DNA from: Flammeovirgaceae bacterium 311
Lineage (GTDB): Bacteria > Bacteroidota > Bacteroidia > Cytophagales > Cyclobacteriaceae
Assembly (NCBI GenBank): GCA_000597885.1
Contig: CP004371.1
Location: 1,550,001 to 1,614,000, forward strand
DNA length: 64,000 nt
Direction: 5' to 3'
The notes under the pieces: generated by a model
What the model saw: only the letters and a program-made list of their open reading frames with translations
Told to the model about the DNA's origin: nothing
Database searches by the model: none
Part shown: one piece after another, positions 26,236 through 35,733 of the stretch
Position numbering within the stretch: the first letter of the stretch is position 1
Layout: each line of letters opens with the position of its first letter
Program-made: the position numbers and the translations under genes

Positions 26236-26661
26236 ATGATTTTATCAAAACACCTAAGGATTTTTAGCCTTTGCACCCTTATTACAGTGTTTTCTGTTGC
26301 CTGTAATGACGACGATGAACCAGTAGTAGACAGCACTGCCCCGGTAATTTCTATTATTAGCCCTGAAAATGGTGCTGAATTAGCATCAGGAACCGATGTA
26401 ACTATCAATGTAACCATCGAAGAGGCAAATGAACTTCAGGAGGTAATAGTCACTGGTACACTGGCTACTCCCTTTGGACCCTTCCAGGAAAGCACAACCA
26501 TAGAAAAGGATGAGCTACCTGCTAAATCCGGCAATATCTATGCTGTTAATCAGCAATATACTATACCATCATTAGCAAGTGGTAATGTTACTATTAAGAT
26601 AGTTGCGAGAGATGAGGCCGGTAATGAAGGTGAAGAAACAGCTACCTATACAATTAGATAG
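26236..26661 (+). CDS. Small Ig-fold lipoprotein
   Basis: 141-residue exported protein with a hydrophobic leader and lipobox FSVAC (Cys24), followed by an acidic DDDEP stretch, typical of Bacteroidota surface lipoproteins. The rest is one immunoglobulin-like beta-sandwich (TAPVISIISPENGAELASGT, ending in IVARDEAGNEGEETATYTI), akin to bacterial Ig-like/DUF4625 domains. No catalytic motif. Role unknown, perhaps binding or structural. It follows the membrane patatin gene and may be transcribed alone from the -7 element at 26191. Confidence 0.7.
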   Translation: MILSKHLRIFSLCTLITVFSVACNDDDEPVVDSTAPVISIISPENGAELASGTDVTINVTIEEANELQEVIVTGTLATPFGPFQESTTIEKDELPAKSGNIYAVNQQYTIPSLASGNVTIKIVARDEAGNEGEETATYTIR

Positions 26662-26749
26662 TAAGTGCTGCTACATTGCTTGCCATGCTGACAGAAATGT
26701 AGCAAGCTGCTACATCCATGCTCACCTCCAAAGCCTTTAAAAACGGGCT

Positions 26750-27547
26750 TTAACCATTTTGGCTGATGACAAGATCCCTTTCATCCAGAAAGCGGATGGT
26801 GTATTCGTAGCCGGCATTAAAGAATATGGGCAGCGCCCGGCGTTCCATAAAACCATACTGGCCGAACTCCTCGGGTGCTATAACCCAATCGCACATTTCA
26901 CGGGTTTTCTGAACCGTGCTTTCTATGCCTATCCAGATGGTGCGGTAAATAGTATCTGTAAGGCCATCCAGCCGCTCCTTGAAGGGAACCGGGTTTACGG
27001 AAACGCCGATCAGGCGCTCGCATTTCCCCACCAGGGGCTCTGCAGGCAGGTTGCTTACCAGGCCGCCATCTACATAGAGGAGCCCGTCGATCTCCACCGG
27101 TTCAAAAACAAAGGGGAAAGCGCAGCAGGCTTCCAGGATCTTTACCAGGTCTCCCTGCTCAAACACCTTCTGGCGGCCATCATTGAGGCAGGAGGCGGTA
27201 AGCCGCACCGGCAGTGGCAGGTCTTCCAGGCGCTCGTGGCGCAGGTAAGGCTTTACCAGCTTCCCTATTTTACTATGGGCCAGCATGCCAAATTTTGGAA
27301 GGTGGATGTTCAGGGTTTTGGCCATGGGCTCTTTTTCCCAGATCTCGTACATCTCATCAGGCGAGTAGCCGCTGGCATAAAGCACCGCATTGAGTGCCCC
27401 CGAGCTGGTGCCACAAATTATATCAGGCTTGATGCCCCTTTCTTCCAGCGCCTTCAGTACCCCGATTTGCCCCACGCCCCGGTACGCCCCGCCAGAGAGT
27501 ACCAGTCCTGTCTTGTATCGTATATCTTTATGATTGTCAGATTTCAT
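26750..27547 (-). CDS. Patatin-like phospholipase family protein
   Basis: 265-residue soluble patatin, started at the ATG at 27547; an upstream TTG adds 20 unconserved residues. It shows all three family motifs: the oxyanion loop SGGAYRGVGQIG at residue 18, the nucleophile elbow CGTSSGALNAV (Ser48), and the Asp in YVDGGLVSNLP near residue 178. No signal peptide or membrane segment, so it acts in the cytoplasm or at the inner membrane on lipids or acyl esters. It is convergent with the Ig-fold lipoprotein and divergent from icmF. Unrelated in layout to the membrane patatin at 23759. Confidence 0.9.
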   Translation of the reverse strand: MKSDNHKDIRYKTGLVLSGGAYRGVGQIGVLKALEERGIKPDIICGTSSGALNAVLYASGYSPDEMYEIWEKEPMAKTLNIHLPKFGMLAHSKIGKLVKPYLRHERLEDLPLPVRLTASCLNDGRQKVFEQGDLVKILEACCAFPFVFEPVEIDGLLYVDGGLVSNLPAEPLVGKCERLIGVSVNPVPFKERLDGLTDTIYRTIWIGIESTVQKTREMCDWVIAPEEFGQYGFMERRALPIFFNAGYEYTIRFLDERDLVISQNG

Positions 27548-27733
27548 ATAATTCAATTTCTGTTTTACTAAACAGCTATTGGGTTCTATAGTTTTACCAG
27601 TACCCAAACGATCGTTAGCAAATAAGGGCTATAATCATTATTTTCGCAATCGATTGTAAGCAGACCTGCAGGCGTATTTTATGCGTTAAAGCAGTTAGCA
27701 GGTTCAATTTCAGATATTTAAACTTTTTTTACC

Positions 27734-30700
27734 ATGTCGCAGACGCTGGTTGCTCCCTATAAACCCAAACATCATATCCGCATTGTAACGGCCGCTTCGC
27801 TCTTCGACGGGCACGATGCTGCCATCAACATCATGCGCCGTATTATCCAGGCTACCGGCTGCGAGGTTATTCACCTGGGCCACAACCGCTCGGCGCAGGA
27901 GATCGTGGAAACCGCTATCCAGGAAGATGCTCAGGCCATTGCCATTACCTCTTACCAGGGCGGACACGTGGAGTTTTTCAAGTATATTTACGACCTGCTG
28001 CAGGAACGCGGCGCCGGCCATATCCGCATTTTTGGCGGCGGCGGCGGCACCATTCTGCCTCAGGAAATAGAGGAGCTGCAGGCCTATGGCATTACCCGCA
28101 TCTACAGTCCCGACGATGGCCGCTCCATGGGCCTGCAGGGCATGATCAATGATATGGTTAGCAAATGCGACTTTGCCACCGGCGAAAACCTGAACGGCGA
28201 GGTGCTAAACCTGAAGAACAAAAAGCCCAAAGATATTGCCCGCCTCATCTCCGCTGCCGAAAACTTCCCGGAAGCCTTTGCCGGCATCAGGACACAACTT
28301 ACCGCAGCAGCAGAAAAAAGCACAGATACCGCCGCCACTCCTGTACTTGGTATTACCGGAACCGGTGGTGCTGGTAAATCAAGCCTGGTAGATGAGCTGG
28401 TGCGCCGCTTCCTGATCGATTTTCCCGAGAAGCAGCTGGCCATCATATCCGTAGACCCCTCCAAGCGTAAAACAGGCGGTGCCCTGCTGGGCGATCGTAT
28501 CCGCATGAACGCCATCTCTAATGAGCGGGTGTATATGCGCTCGCTGGCTACCCGACAGAGCAACCTGGCCCTAAGCAAGTATGTGCAGGATGCCATAGAC
28601 ATTGTAAAGGCTGCAGGCTTCGATATGATCATCCTGGAGACCTCCGGCATTGGCCAGTCTGATACCGAAATTACCGAGCACTCTGATGTAAGCCTCTATG
28701 TGATGACGCCCGAGTATGGCGCCGCCACCCAGCTGGAGAAGATCGACATGCTGGACTTTGCCGACCTGATTGCCCTCAACAAATTTGACAAGCGCGGTGC
28801 CCAGGATGCCCTGCGTGATGTTAAGAAACAATATAAGCGCAACCACAACCTCTGGGATGCCAGAGAAGAAGACCTGCCGGTATGGGGCACCATTGCCTCG
28901 CAGTTTAACGACCCCGGCATGAACAAGCTCTACAAAGCCGTAATGGACAAGATTGTGGAGCGCACCGGTGTAGAGGCCCTGAAAAGCTCTTTTGAGATCT
29001 CGGATGAGATGAGCGAGAAGATCTTCATCATCCCACCGGCCCGCACCCGCTACCTTAGTGAGATCTCCGAAAACAACCGCAGCTACGATGGCTGGGTGGA
29101 GCAGCAGGCCGATGTGGCCCAGAAGCTCTTTGGCATTCAGCAGGCCATGGATAGTCTACAAAGCAGCCGTATTGACGACAGGGATCGCCTGATCAAAGGC
29201 CTGCAGGAAGAATTTGAGCGGGTAAAGCTGGACCTGGATCCTAAGAACTGGAAAATTATACAGGACTGGCCCGAAAAGAAAAAGGCCTACACCCAGGACC
29301 AGTTTGTGTACCAGGTACGCGGCCGCGACATTAAAGTAGAGACATATCACAAAACTCTTTCCGGTACCAAGGTGCCCAAAATTGCCCTGCCGCGTTACAC
29401 CGCCTGGGGCGATATTTTGCGCTGGAGCCTGCAGGAAAACGTGCCGGGCGAATTCCCCTACACTGCCGGGGTATTTCCCTTCAAGCGCCAGGGCGAAGAC
29501 CCTACCCGTATGTTTGCCGGCGAGGGTGGCCCCGAGCGCACCAACCGCCGCTTCCACTATGTGAGCAAGGGCATGCCTGCCGCCCGCCTCTCCACCGCCT
29601 TCGACTCTGTTACCCTTTACGGCAACGACCCCGACTGGCGCCCGGACATTTACGGCAAGATTGGCAACTCCGGCGTAAGCATCTGCTGCCTGGATGATGC
29701 CAAGAAGCTCTACAGCGGCTTTAACCTCTCCGACCCGACCACCTCGGTGTCCATGACCATCAACGGTCCTGCCGCCATGCTCACCGGCTTCTTTATGAAT
29801 GCCGCCATCGACCAGCAGTGCGAGCTGTACATTAAGGAAAACGGGCTGGAAGAAGAGGTGAATGGGAAGATTAAAGAGATCTACAAAGCCAAAGGCGCTG
29901 CCCGGCCGCAGTACCGCGGCCCCCTGCCCGAAGGTAATGAAGGACTGGGCCTGATGCTGCTGGGCGTAACCGGCGATCAGGTGCTGCCGAAAGATGTTTA
30001 CGAGCAGATCAAGGCCAAAACCGTGGCAGCCGTGCGGGGTACCGTGCAGGCCGATATTCTGAAGGAAGACCAGGCGCAGAACACCTGTATTTTCTCTACG
30101 GAATTCTCGCTGCGCCTGATGGGCGATATGCAGCAGTACTTTATCGACCAGAACATCCGGAATTTCTACTCCGTCTCCATCAGCGGCTACCACATTGCCG
30201 AGGCGGGTGCCAATCCTATTTCGCAGCTGGCCTTTACGCTCTCGAATGGCTTTACCTACATCGAGTACTACCTAAGCCGGGGCATGGACATCAACAAGTT
30301 TGCGCCCAACCTTAGCTTCTTCTTCTCTAACGGTACCGATGCCGAATACAGTGTGATTGGCCGCGTTGCCCGCCGCCTTTGGGCCAAAGCCCTGCGCAAC
30401 AAGTACGGTGCCGACGAGCGGAGCCAGATGCTGAAGTACCACATCCAGACCAGCGGCCGTTCCCTGCACGCCCAGGAGATCGATTTCAACGACATCCGCA
30501 CCACGCTGCAGGCACTCTATGCCATTTACGACAACTGCAACTCGCTGCACACCAATGCCTACGACGAGGCCATCACCACCCCTACCGAAGACTCTGTGCG
30601 CCGTGCCATGGCCATCCAGCTGATCATTAACCGGGAGCTGGGGCAGGCCAAAAACGAAAACCCGCTGCAGGGTGCCTTTATCATCGAAGAGCTCACCGAG

Positions 30701-31135
30701 CTGGTAGAGGAAGCCGTGCTGAAGGAGTTCGACCGCATCACCGAGCGGGGTGGTGTGCTGGGAGCCATGGAAACCATGTACCAGCGCAGTAAGATCCAGG
30801 AAGAAAGCCTCCACTACGAAACCCTGAAGCACACCGGCGAGCTGCCGATCATAGGTGTAAATACCTTCCTAAGCTCAAAAGGTAGTCCTACCGTTACCCC
30901 AGGAGAGGTAATCCGCGCTACCGAAGAAGAGAAAAAGGCCCAGATCGAAACCGTTCAAAGCCTCCAGCAGCGCAACCGGGACGAAGCCAAAGAGCAGCTC
31001 CGCCAGCTCCAGCTCCGCGCCATCCAGAACAAGAATGTTTTTGAAGGCATTATGGAAGCGAGCAAGTACTGCAGCCTGGGGCAGATTACGAATGCCCTGT
31101 TCGAGGTAGGCGGGCAGTACAGGCGGAATATGTAA
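27734..31135 (+). CDS. icmF: Fused isobutyryl-CoA mutase (IcmF)
   Basis: 1133-residue fusion that rearranges isobutyryl-CoA and n-butyryl-CoA using adenosylcobalamin and carries its own GTPase chaperone. In order: B12-binding domain (residues 1-150, FDGHDAAI with the cobalt-ligand His27 and GGGGTI further on), a MeaB-like G-protein domain (from about residue 205, P-loop [10 protein letters not shown], then [18 protein letters not shown] and the LNKFDKRG base motif), a linker, and the substrate-binding TIM barrel (from about residue 520, including YTAGVFPFK and [16 protein letters not shown]). The B12-GTPase-mutase order distinguishes IcmF from methylmalonyl-CoA mutase. Pivalyl- or isovaleryl-CoA activity is known for some members. 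No B12 riboswitch was seen upstream. Confidence 0.93.
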   Translation: MSQTLVAPYKPKHHIRIVTAASLFDGHDAAINIMRRIIQATGCEVIHLGHNRSAQEIVETAIQEDAQAIAITSYQGGHVEFFKYIYDLLQERGAGHIRIFGGGGGTILPQEIEELQAYGITRIYSPDDGRSMGLQGMINDMVSKCDFATGENLNGEVLNLKNKKPKDIARLISAAENFPEAFAGIRTQLTAAAEKSTDTAATPVLGITGTGGAGKSSLVDELVRRFLIDFPEKQLAIISVDPSKRKTGGALLGDRIRMNAISNERVYMRSLATRQSNLALSKYVQDAIDIVKAAGFDMIILETSGIGQSDTEITEHSDVSLYVMTPEYGAATQLEKIDMLDFADLIALNKFDKRGAQDALRDVKKQYKRNHNLWDAREEDLPVWGTIASQFNDPGMNKLYKAVMDKIVERTGVEALKSSFEISDEMSEKIFIIPPARTRYLSEISENNRSYDGWVEQQADVAQKLFGIQQAMDSLQSSRIDDRDRLIKGLQEEFERVKLDLDPKNWKIIQDWPEKKKAYTQDQFVYQVRGRDIKVETYHKTLSGTKVPKIALPRYTAWGDILRWSLQENVPGEFPYTAGVFPFKRQGEDPTRMFAGEGGPERTNRRFHYVSKGMPAARLSTAFDSVTLYGNDPDWRPDIYGKIGNSGVSICCLDDAKKLYSGFNLSDPTTSVSMTINGPAAMLTGFFMNAAIDQQCELYIKENGLEEEVNGKIKEIYKAKGAARPQYRGPLPEGNEGLGLMLLGVTGDQVLPKDVYEQIKAKTVAAVRGTVQADILKEDQAQNTCIFSTEFSLRLMGDMQQYFIDQNIRNFYSVSISGYHIAEAGANPISQLAFTLSNGFTYIEYYLSRGMDINKFAPNLSFFFSNGTDAEYSVIGRVARRLWAKALRNKYGADERSQMLKYHIQTSGRSLHAQEIDFNDIRTTLQALYAIYDNCNSLHTNAYDEAITTPTEDSVRRAMAIQLIINRELGQAKNENPLQGAFIIEELTELVEEAVLKEFDRITERGGVLGAMETMYQRSKIQEESLHYETLKHTGELPIIGVNTFLSSKGSPTVTPGEVIRATEEEKKAQIETVQSLQQRNRDEAKEQLRQLQLRAIQNKNVFEGIMEASKYCSLGQITNALFEVGGQYRRNM

Positions 31136-31151
31136 TCACACTGTATCTACA

Positions 31152-31247
31152 CCCGTCATTGCGAGGACGGAGGACGAAGCAATCTGGCTTCTGCTCGCAC
31201 CGACACCAGATTGCCACGCTCCACTCCGCTCCGCTCGCAATGACGGG
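31152..31247. repeat. REP-like double inverted repeat after icmF
   Basis: Outer arms CCCGTCATTGCGAG (31152-31165) and CTCGCAATGACGGG (31234-31247) are exact reverse complements. Inner GCAATCTGG / CCAGATTGC also pair. The GCGAG...GAAGCAATCTGG string recurs inside the composite repeats at 31568, 34471 and 34911. Non-coding. Confidence 0.8.
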
Positions 31248-31261
31248 GGCTAGAAAATAGA

Positions 31262-31293
31262 AAAGCGGGCTCATTGAGGGCCTGCTTTTTTTT
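31262..31293 (+). terminator. Terminator downstream of icmF
   Basis: Stem AAAGCGGGC / GCCTGCTTT (one G-U pair) followed by eight T. Its right half opens the composite repeat copy 1 and also occurs at the start of copy 3 (34616). Confidence 0.7.
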
Positions 31294-31673
31294 ATAGCCA
31301 AAGCCTGCTACAACTACCACCGCCTGTAGCCTGCGCGGCCAGGCGTCATTATATTATAACGACGTGGTAGTAGAAGGCAGAAACATATCAATGTTATTGA
31401 AGGGAATATAAGACAGCACCCCCTATGTTTCTTTCTATAAAGAATTTAGCTTTCTAAAAATCCGCCACCACGTCGTTATAATATAACGACGCTACGACAG
31501 GCGACAGTAGAAAACATTAGAGGTTTCTGAATATCTCCAGAGGCCTTTGTTTTTGCAGCACCCCTTTGCGAGCGTAGCGAAGCAATCTGGCATCGAAATG
31601 AGCAGTAGCAGGTTGCTTTGCAGCGCCTGGTTCTCAATATGAGGCACCAGCTGCAAGCTGGCGCCAGCGGGGA
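31278..31673. repeat. Composite repeat, copy 1
   Basis: About 396 bp, full length. Order of parts: GGGCCTGC plus T-run; AGCCAAAGCCTGCTACAACT; a 21-bp palindrome-like block (31344-31364); a variable middle; a perfect 21-bp palindrome CGTCGTTATA-A-TATAACGACG (31471-31491); a block ending CACCCCTTTGCGAGCGTAGC; and a tail CAGCTGCAAGCTGGCGCCAG. The same order is seen in copy 3 (34616-35047), and its second half in copy 2. Short reading frames inside differ between copies and look non-coding. Confidence 0.8.
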
Positions 31674-31719
31674 AAAGTGCCAAAATCGAAGCTACTCAAA
31701 GTTAACAGCAACTTTACCC

Positions 31720-32271
31720 CTAGCCTTCACGCTTTAATTGCAGACACACCGCTTTTACTTTTCGGATTCTTTTTGCCCAAACACGATACAACACATATAT
31801 CTGTACAAGAATGATGGGCAGTAACAGCAAAAGGCCCCAGTATTTATCTGCAGTTAACTGTATTGAAGAAACGAAGTATCCTACAATTACAATAATGGCC
31901 ACCACTCTAGAAATGATGGATAGCCGAGCATACCGACGGATCTGCCGGAGGTAACTCTCCATTGAGCTCAGAATATTTTCACCCCATGCCGGCTTCCTGA
32001 TCAGCTGGAATCCCAGCAAGTTGTGCAGCAGGATAAGCAATACGGCAAGAATGAGCAGGATATTCCAAAGGGGCGATTTAAGGTGCCCATCAAAAAAATC
32101 GTAATATACTGCCAGGAAAATAGCCCAGAAAATGCTTTCCACGATCAGCTGTATTCTGATCTTTCTCAACACAGGATGATAGTTGCCCTGCATAAATTGC
32201 TGAATAGCATCTTTGTCCAGAACATCATTTCCTGCATTTTTATAATCTGACTTAAAGTCGTCTAATTCCAT
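31720..32271 (-). CDS. Four-helix membrane protein partnered with an ECF sigma factor
   Basis: 183-residue inner-membrane protein with four predicted membrane segments in two pairs (about residues 43-60, 66-88, 113-133 and 142-163). The N-terminal 40 residues are soluble and charged (MELDDFKSDYKNAGNDVLDK), and the C-terminus ends in a basic tail. The start overlaps the last 20 bp of the sigma-factor gene, so the two are translationally coupled. That position suggests an anti-sigma or signal-receiving role; there is no zinc-finger anti-sigma motif, and I do not recognise a named family. Confidence 0.65.
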   Translation of the reverse strand: MELDDFKSDYKNAGNDVLDKDAIQQFMQGNYHPVLRKIRIQLIVESIFWAIFLAVYYDFFDGHLKSPLWNILLILAVLLILLHNLLGFQLIRKPAWGENILSSMESYLRQIRRYARLSIISRVVAIIVIVGYFVSSIQLTADKYWGLLLLLPIILVQIYVLYRVWAKRIRKVKAVCLQLKREG

Positions 32272-32776
32272 CTTTTTCCGTTAAGAGCTCTTTTAATTTT
32301 TTCTTGATCCGGCTTAAGCGGACACCTACGTTGTTTTCCGAAATACCCATCAGATCGGCGATTTCTGCATAGCTCATTTCTTCCAGGTACAGGGCAACCA
32401 GTGCTCTATCAGCCTCTTCCAGCTTTCGGATAGCTGCAAAAAGTACTTCTTCGCGCGATGGCACGGCATCGCTTTCTCCCATCGAAGCATGCTCCGGCAC
32501 TGCTGCAGTAAACTGCAGCGGCAGCTTTGGCTTTCTGAAGCTCGCCATGGCCGTGTTGAGGCCGATGCGATACATCCAGCTGGTAATTTTCGATTTGGCC
32601 TGAAACTTCGGGTAGGATTTCCAAAGCTGGTAGGTGATTTCCTGAAATAAGTCTTCCCGGTCTTCGGCTGTTTCTCTGTACATCTGGCATATTTTATGAA
32701 TAAGTGCCTGATGCTGAAATACTTCCTGCAGGAATTTTTCTTTCACAACCGATGCTTCATTGTTTTCTGAACTCAT
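32252..32776 (-). CDS. ECF-type RNA polymerase sigma factor
   Basis: 174-residue sigma-70 family factor starting at ATG 32776 after an AGGGAGGACAG ribosome site, one of the few clear Shine-Dalgarno sequences in the window. Region 2 is visible as DREDLFQEITYQLWKSYPKF followed by WMYRIGLNTAM (promoter -10 recognition), and region 4 as YLEEMSYAEIADLMGISENN with a SRIKKKLKELL helix. There are no regions 1.1 or 3, so it is an ECF factor. Its first 20 bp overlap the serine hydrolase gene and its last 20 bp overlap the membrane protein gene, giving a three-gene overlapping operon. The stimulus is unknown. Confidence 0.92.
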   Translation of the reverse strand: MSSENNEASVVKEKFLQEVFQHQALIHKICQMYRETAEDREDLFQEITYQLWKSYPKFQAKSKITSWMYRIGLNTAMASFRKPKLPLQFTAAVPEHASMGESDAVPSREEVLFAAIRKLEEADRALVALYLEEMSYAEIADLMGISENNVGVRLSRIKKKLKELLTEKDGIRRL

Positions 32777-34163
32777 CTGTCCTCCCTTTCCCTTTGGTGC
32801 GCAGTGTTGTAACCTGTCCCTGCTCATTTAGCTGAAAAGCAAAGGATAACTCCATCTTTTTGGCAAAAAACTCATGCTGGTTTTTTGCATAGATTTCGAA
32901 TGGAGGATTTTTTCCAGCTTTCGCATACAGTTTATCCATATGCAGAAAGATCTGAAGCTCCATGCCATTGGCTGCGGTATACCTGCCTGAAAACTTTTCC
33001 AATTCATTTGCCGAAAGGTGTAGGGATTTAGTAAATAAGGCCGGTAGCTCAAAGGTCTTATTGAAAGCAATTTTTTCTATATCCTTCCATAGCACGTCAT
33101 CCATGGGCAAAAAAGAAACATTAGCAAGTATTACAATATAGGTTCGTTCTTCGGGATAAATAACAGCAATGCTGGAATATCCAAAGGTACCGCCTGCACT
33201 ATAATATGCCTTTGGCTGGTCGCCTTTTTTCTCGCGGATGTACCACCCCATACCATAAGCATCGTTATTTTTCTGCTCTATCCCTTTATCAGTTAGCGGA
33301 GTGAATATCTTTTCTACCAACGCTTCGTCCCATGCTTTATCTGCGTGAAAACTGCGGATCCAGCGCATCATGTCCCCGGCACTGGAGTAAAGATTTCCTC
33401 CTCCTTTCATGGCGGAAATATCCCGGTGTGGCGAAACGATCAAACTGTCATCGGTTAGTAAATGGTAACCTTCCGTCATCCCTGGTATGATGCGTAAAGG
33501 ATCGAAGGCACCGGTTGATTCTAGAGACAGTTTAGCAGTGATCTTTTGTTTGATAAGTGTTGCATAATCCTGCTGGTATACCTTTTCCAGAATGCTGGCC
33601 AGTAGAAAATAAGCAGGACTGGAATAAGCAGATTGCGTACCCGGTTCAAAGAGAAGCTCCATATGGAAAATTTCCTCTAAGATCTGATCTGTGCTGAGAG
33701 AAAGCTTCGAAGCGGTTGCCCAGTAATCACTGAAGCCCTGCCAGTGAGGAACACCCGATGTATGAGAGAGCAGCTGGCGAATGCTGATTTGCTTCCATTG
33801 CGGCTGGCTAAGCTGGGGAAAGAACTGCTCCAGCCGATCGTCAAGGCTAAGCTTTCCCTCCTGATGTGCCAGCCCCACGAGCAGGCCGGTAAACGGCTTT
33901 GTCATGGATGCAATTTTAAACTTGGCATCCAGTGTATTTGGTATGCTCCATTCATGAGAGGCGTACCCGATTGCCTGCTGGCTAATTATAGCAGAATCCC
34001 TGGCCAGCAGCACCACACCATTGAAGCCGATTCTTTGATGTTGTATGGTCAGATATTGCTTAAGGACAGCATCGATGTCTTTGGCAGTTTGTGCCCTGGC
34101 GGCAGCAGCCATCAGGAGAAGGTACAGCAGCAGATGATAAGTAACAGGCTTGAGGTTCTTCAT
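32757..34163 (-). CDS. Beta-lactamase-family serine hydrolase, exported
   Basis: 468-residue penicillin-binding-protein/class C beta-lactamase fold enzyme. It has a signal peptide (residues 1-24, ending AAARAQ), the catalytic SxxK as Ser86-Met-Thr-Lys89 in KIASMTKPFTG, a Tyr-containing second motif YSSPAYFLLASIL near residue 185, and a third-strand region with SAGGTFGYSS. After residue 370 there is a lipocalin-like C-terminal extension common to Bacteroidota members. Such proteins are periplasmic esterases, peptidases or D-amino-acid hydrolases, and rarely true beta-lactamases. It leads the operon with the ECF sigma factor, which is unusual and suggests that the hydrolase is under, or feeds into, that regulator. 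Confidence 0.85.
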   Translation of the reverse strand: MKNLKPVTYHLLLYLLLMAAAARAQTAKDIDAVLKQYLTIQHQRIGFNGVVLLARDSAIISQQAIGYASHEWSIPNTLDAKFKIASMTKPFTGLLVGLAHQEGKLSLDDRLEQFFPQLSQPQWKQISIRQLLSHTSGVPHWQGFSDYWATASKLSLSTDQILEEIFHMELLFEPGTQSAYSSPAYFLLASILEKVYQQDYATLIKQKITAKLSLESTGAFDPLRIIPGMTEGYHLLTDDSLIVSPHRDISAMKGGGNLYSSAGDMMRWIRSFHADKAWDEALVEKIFTPLTDKGIEQKNNDAYGMGWYIREKKGDQPKAYYSAGGTFGYSSIAVIYPEERTYIVILANVSFLPMDDVLWKDIEKIAFNKTFELPALFTKSLHLSANELEKFSGRYTAANGMELQIFLHMDKLYAKAGKNPPFEIYAKNQHEFFAKKMELSFAFQLNEQGQVTTLRTKGKGRTDEFRKQ

Positions 34164-34346
34164 GATATTTGGTTTTCCTCATAGGTTGAGGAAAAGGTGA
34201 AAAACTTACAGGCCCGTAGATTAATTTTTCTTTTTTGAGAGTAATGCAGAGTCTCTGATACTATCACCACTGCAGTAGTCGTGAAAATTATGCTCCCTCC
34301 CACGCTTTGAGGATAGCCTCATCTTTGAATAACAAGTAGCAAAATA

Positions 34347-34615
34347 TTACCACGTCGTTATGCTATAACGAGGCTGGGACGCATAGTCTACAGGCAGGTG
34401 CAGGCGACTGAAGATTACATTAAAAGTCTCTGAATGTCTCCATAAGTTTTTTCTTTCTGCTGCACCCCTTTGCGAGCGTAGCGAAGCAATCTGGTATCGA
34501 AATAAGCAGCAGCAGATTGATCTGCAGTGCCTGGTTCTCTGGTAAATTAAAAAGCATAAGTTATCCACCTGCATCAAGCAATGTGAGGCACCAGCTGCAA
34601 GCTGGCGCCAGCGGG
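34347..34615. repeat. Composite repeat, copy 2 (second half only)
   Basis: About 269 bp. It starts with the 21-bp palindrome block (34352-34372, degenerate here) and runs through the CACCCCTTTGCGAGCGTAGC block to the CAGCTGCAAGCTGGCGCCAG tail, where it joins copy 3 directly. It lacks the first half present in copies 1 and 3. Confidence 0.75.
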
Positions 34616-35047
34616 GGGCCTGCTTTTTTTTTAGCCAAAGCCTGCTACAACTACCACCGCCAGTAGCCTGCGCGGCCTGGCGTTGTTAGAGCATAACGAC
34701 ATTGTAGTATCAGACAGTTACCTGTCAAAATCAATAAAGTTTATTGAAGCCAGTACACTTCTCTTCCTTCCCTCAAGGAATTTAACTTTCTACAAATCCG
34801 CCACCACGTCGTTATGATATAACGACGCTACAAGCAGGTGCAGGCGACAGCAGATTACATTGAAGGTCTCTGAATATGTCCATAGGTTTTTTCTTTCTGC
34901 TGCACCCCTTTGCGAGCATAGCGAAGCAATCTGGCATCGAAATGAGAAGTAGTAGGTTGATCTGCAGTGCCTGATTCTCAGGTAAATTAAAAGGCATAAG
35001 TTATCTGCAATGTTAGGCTCCAGCTGCAAGCTAGAGCCAGTGGAGGG
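34616..35047. repeat. Composite repeat, copy 3
   Basis: About 432 bp, full length, head-to-tail with copy 2. It opens with GGGGCCTGC and nine T, then AGCCAAAGCCTGCTACAACT, and carries the 21-bp palindrome at 34807-34827 (CGTCGTTATGATATAACGACG) and a diverged tail. An extra block AGGTAAATTAAAAGGCATAA before the tail is shared with copy 2 but missing from copy 1. Confidence 0.8.
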
Positions 35048-35109
35048 GGGAAACAGATAACAGGTATAAATGCTATGCTAGTACTAACATTTTAAACAAA
35101 GACAATTAC

Positions 35110-35733
35110 CTACTTTGCATCCTTTAAAAAAGAATCAATTTCTCTTTTCAAGCTATCACACTTACCTGCTAGATTTGCTATTACCACCATAAATTGACTT
35201 TCGGCATAGGCACTACCATTAGTTGAAGGCTTGGTAAGGTTACCCATTAAATAATTGGATGTTACTTTATTATGGTTACCAGTACTCTTAAATCGTCTTA
35301 ACATTTCAAGAATAGTATTTCTCCATACACACTCCTTTACTTTCTGATAAATGTATCCCAATCTACTAAGTTCACTTTTGGTGAATGCCAAAGTATATTC
35401 CTCCGTTGTCAGGTCTGTATAAAGATCTGGGTCACCACTTACACTTGGATAACCTATTGTATTTGTATCTGAATCATTTTTTAATGCCAGATGTAAAGAA
35501 CGAATGTACTGTAGTATGTTATCTACGTTATTCCTTTCCTGCTTTAAATTGGAAATAACCCTATTTCTGAACCTTTTTCTCTTGCTACGCCTCCTAAACC
35601 ACCCAAACAAGCTAATAGGCATACCAAACAATTTTGGTAATACCCAACCTATCACTACTCCTATAACCGCTGCTATTACTGCGATATTAATGTCTCTCTG
35701 ATAATCACAATAGAACTCTACAAGTTTGTCCAT
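35110..35733 (-). CDS. Hypothetical membrane-anchored protein
   Basis: 207 residues, not recognised. It has one membrane segment near the N-terminus (residues 17-36, VIAAVIGVVIGWVLP), followed by a strongly basic patch (FRRRSKRKRFRNRV) and a largely helical cytoplasmic part. Codon use is AT-rich compared with neighbours and the surrounding 1 kb is also AT-rich, so recent transfer is plausible. No partner genes are adjacent; composite repeats lie downstream and a LytTR remnant upstream. Confidence 0.6.
   Translation of the reverse strand: MDKLVEFYCDYQRDINIAVIAAVIGVVIGWVLPKLFGMPISLFGWFRRRSKRKRFRNRVISNLKQERNNVDNILQYIRSLHLALKNDSDTNTIGYPSVSGDPDLYTDLTTEEYTLAFTKSELSRLGYIYQKVKECVWRNTILEMLRRFKSTGNHNKVTSNYLMGNLTKPSTNGSAYAESQFMVVIANLAGKCDSLKREIDSFLKDAK

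Noticed and set aside
27608-27733. Cobalamin riboswitch upstream of icmF
   Set aside because: The gap is short and lacks the conserved B12-box; no supporting fold was seen.
31492-35029. Short reverse-strand reading frames of 60-80 codons inside the three composite repeats
   Set aside because: They differ in length, frame and sequence between copies, and their coding potential follows from shared repeat DNA. No start-site or family support.
31140-35050. CRISPR array
   Set aside because: Repeats here are long, few, irregularly spaced and composite. There are no regular 20-40 bp repeats with unique spacers and no cas genes.
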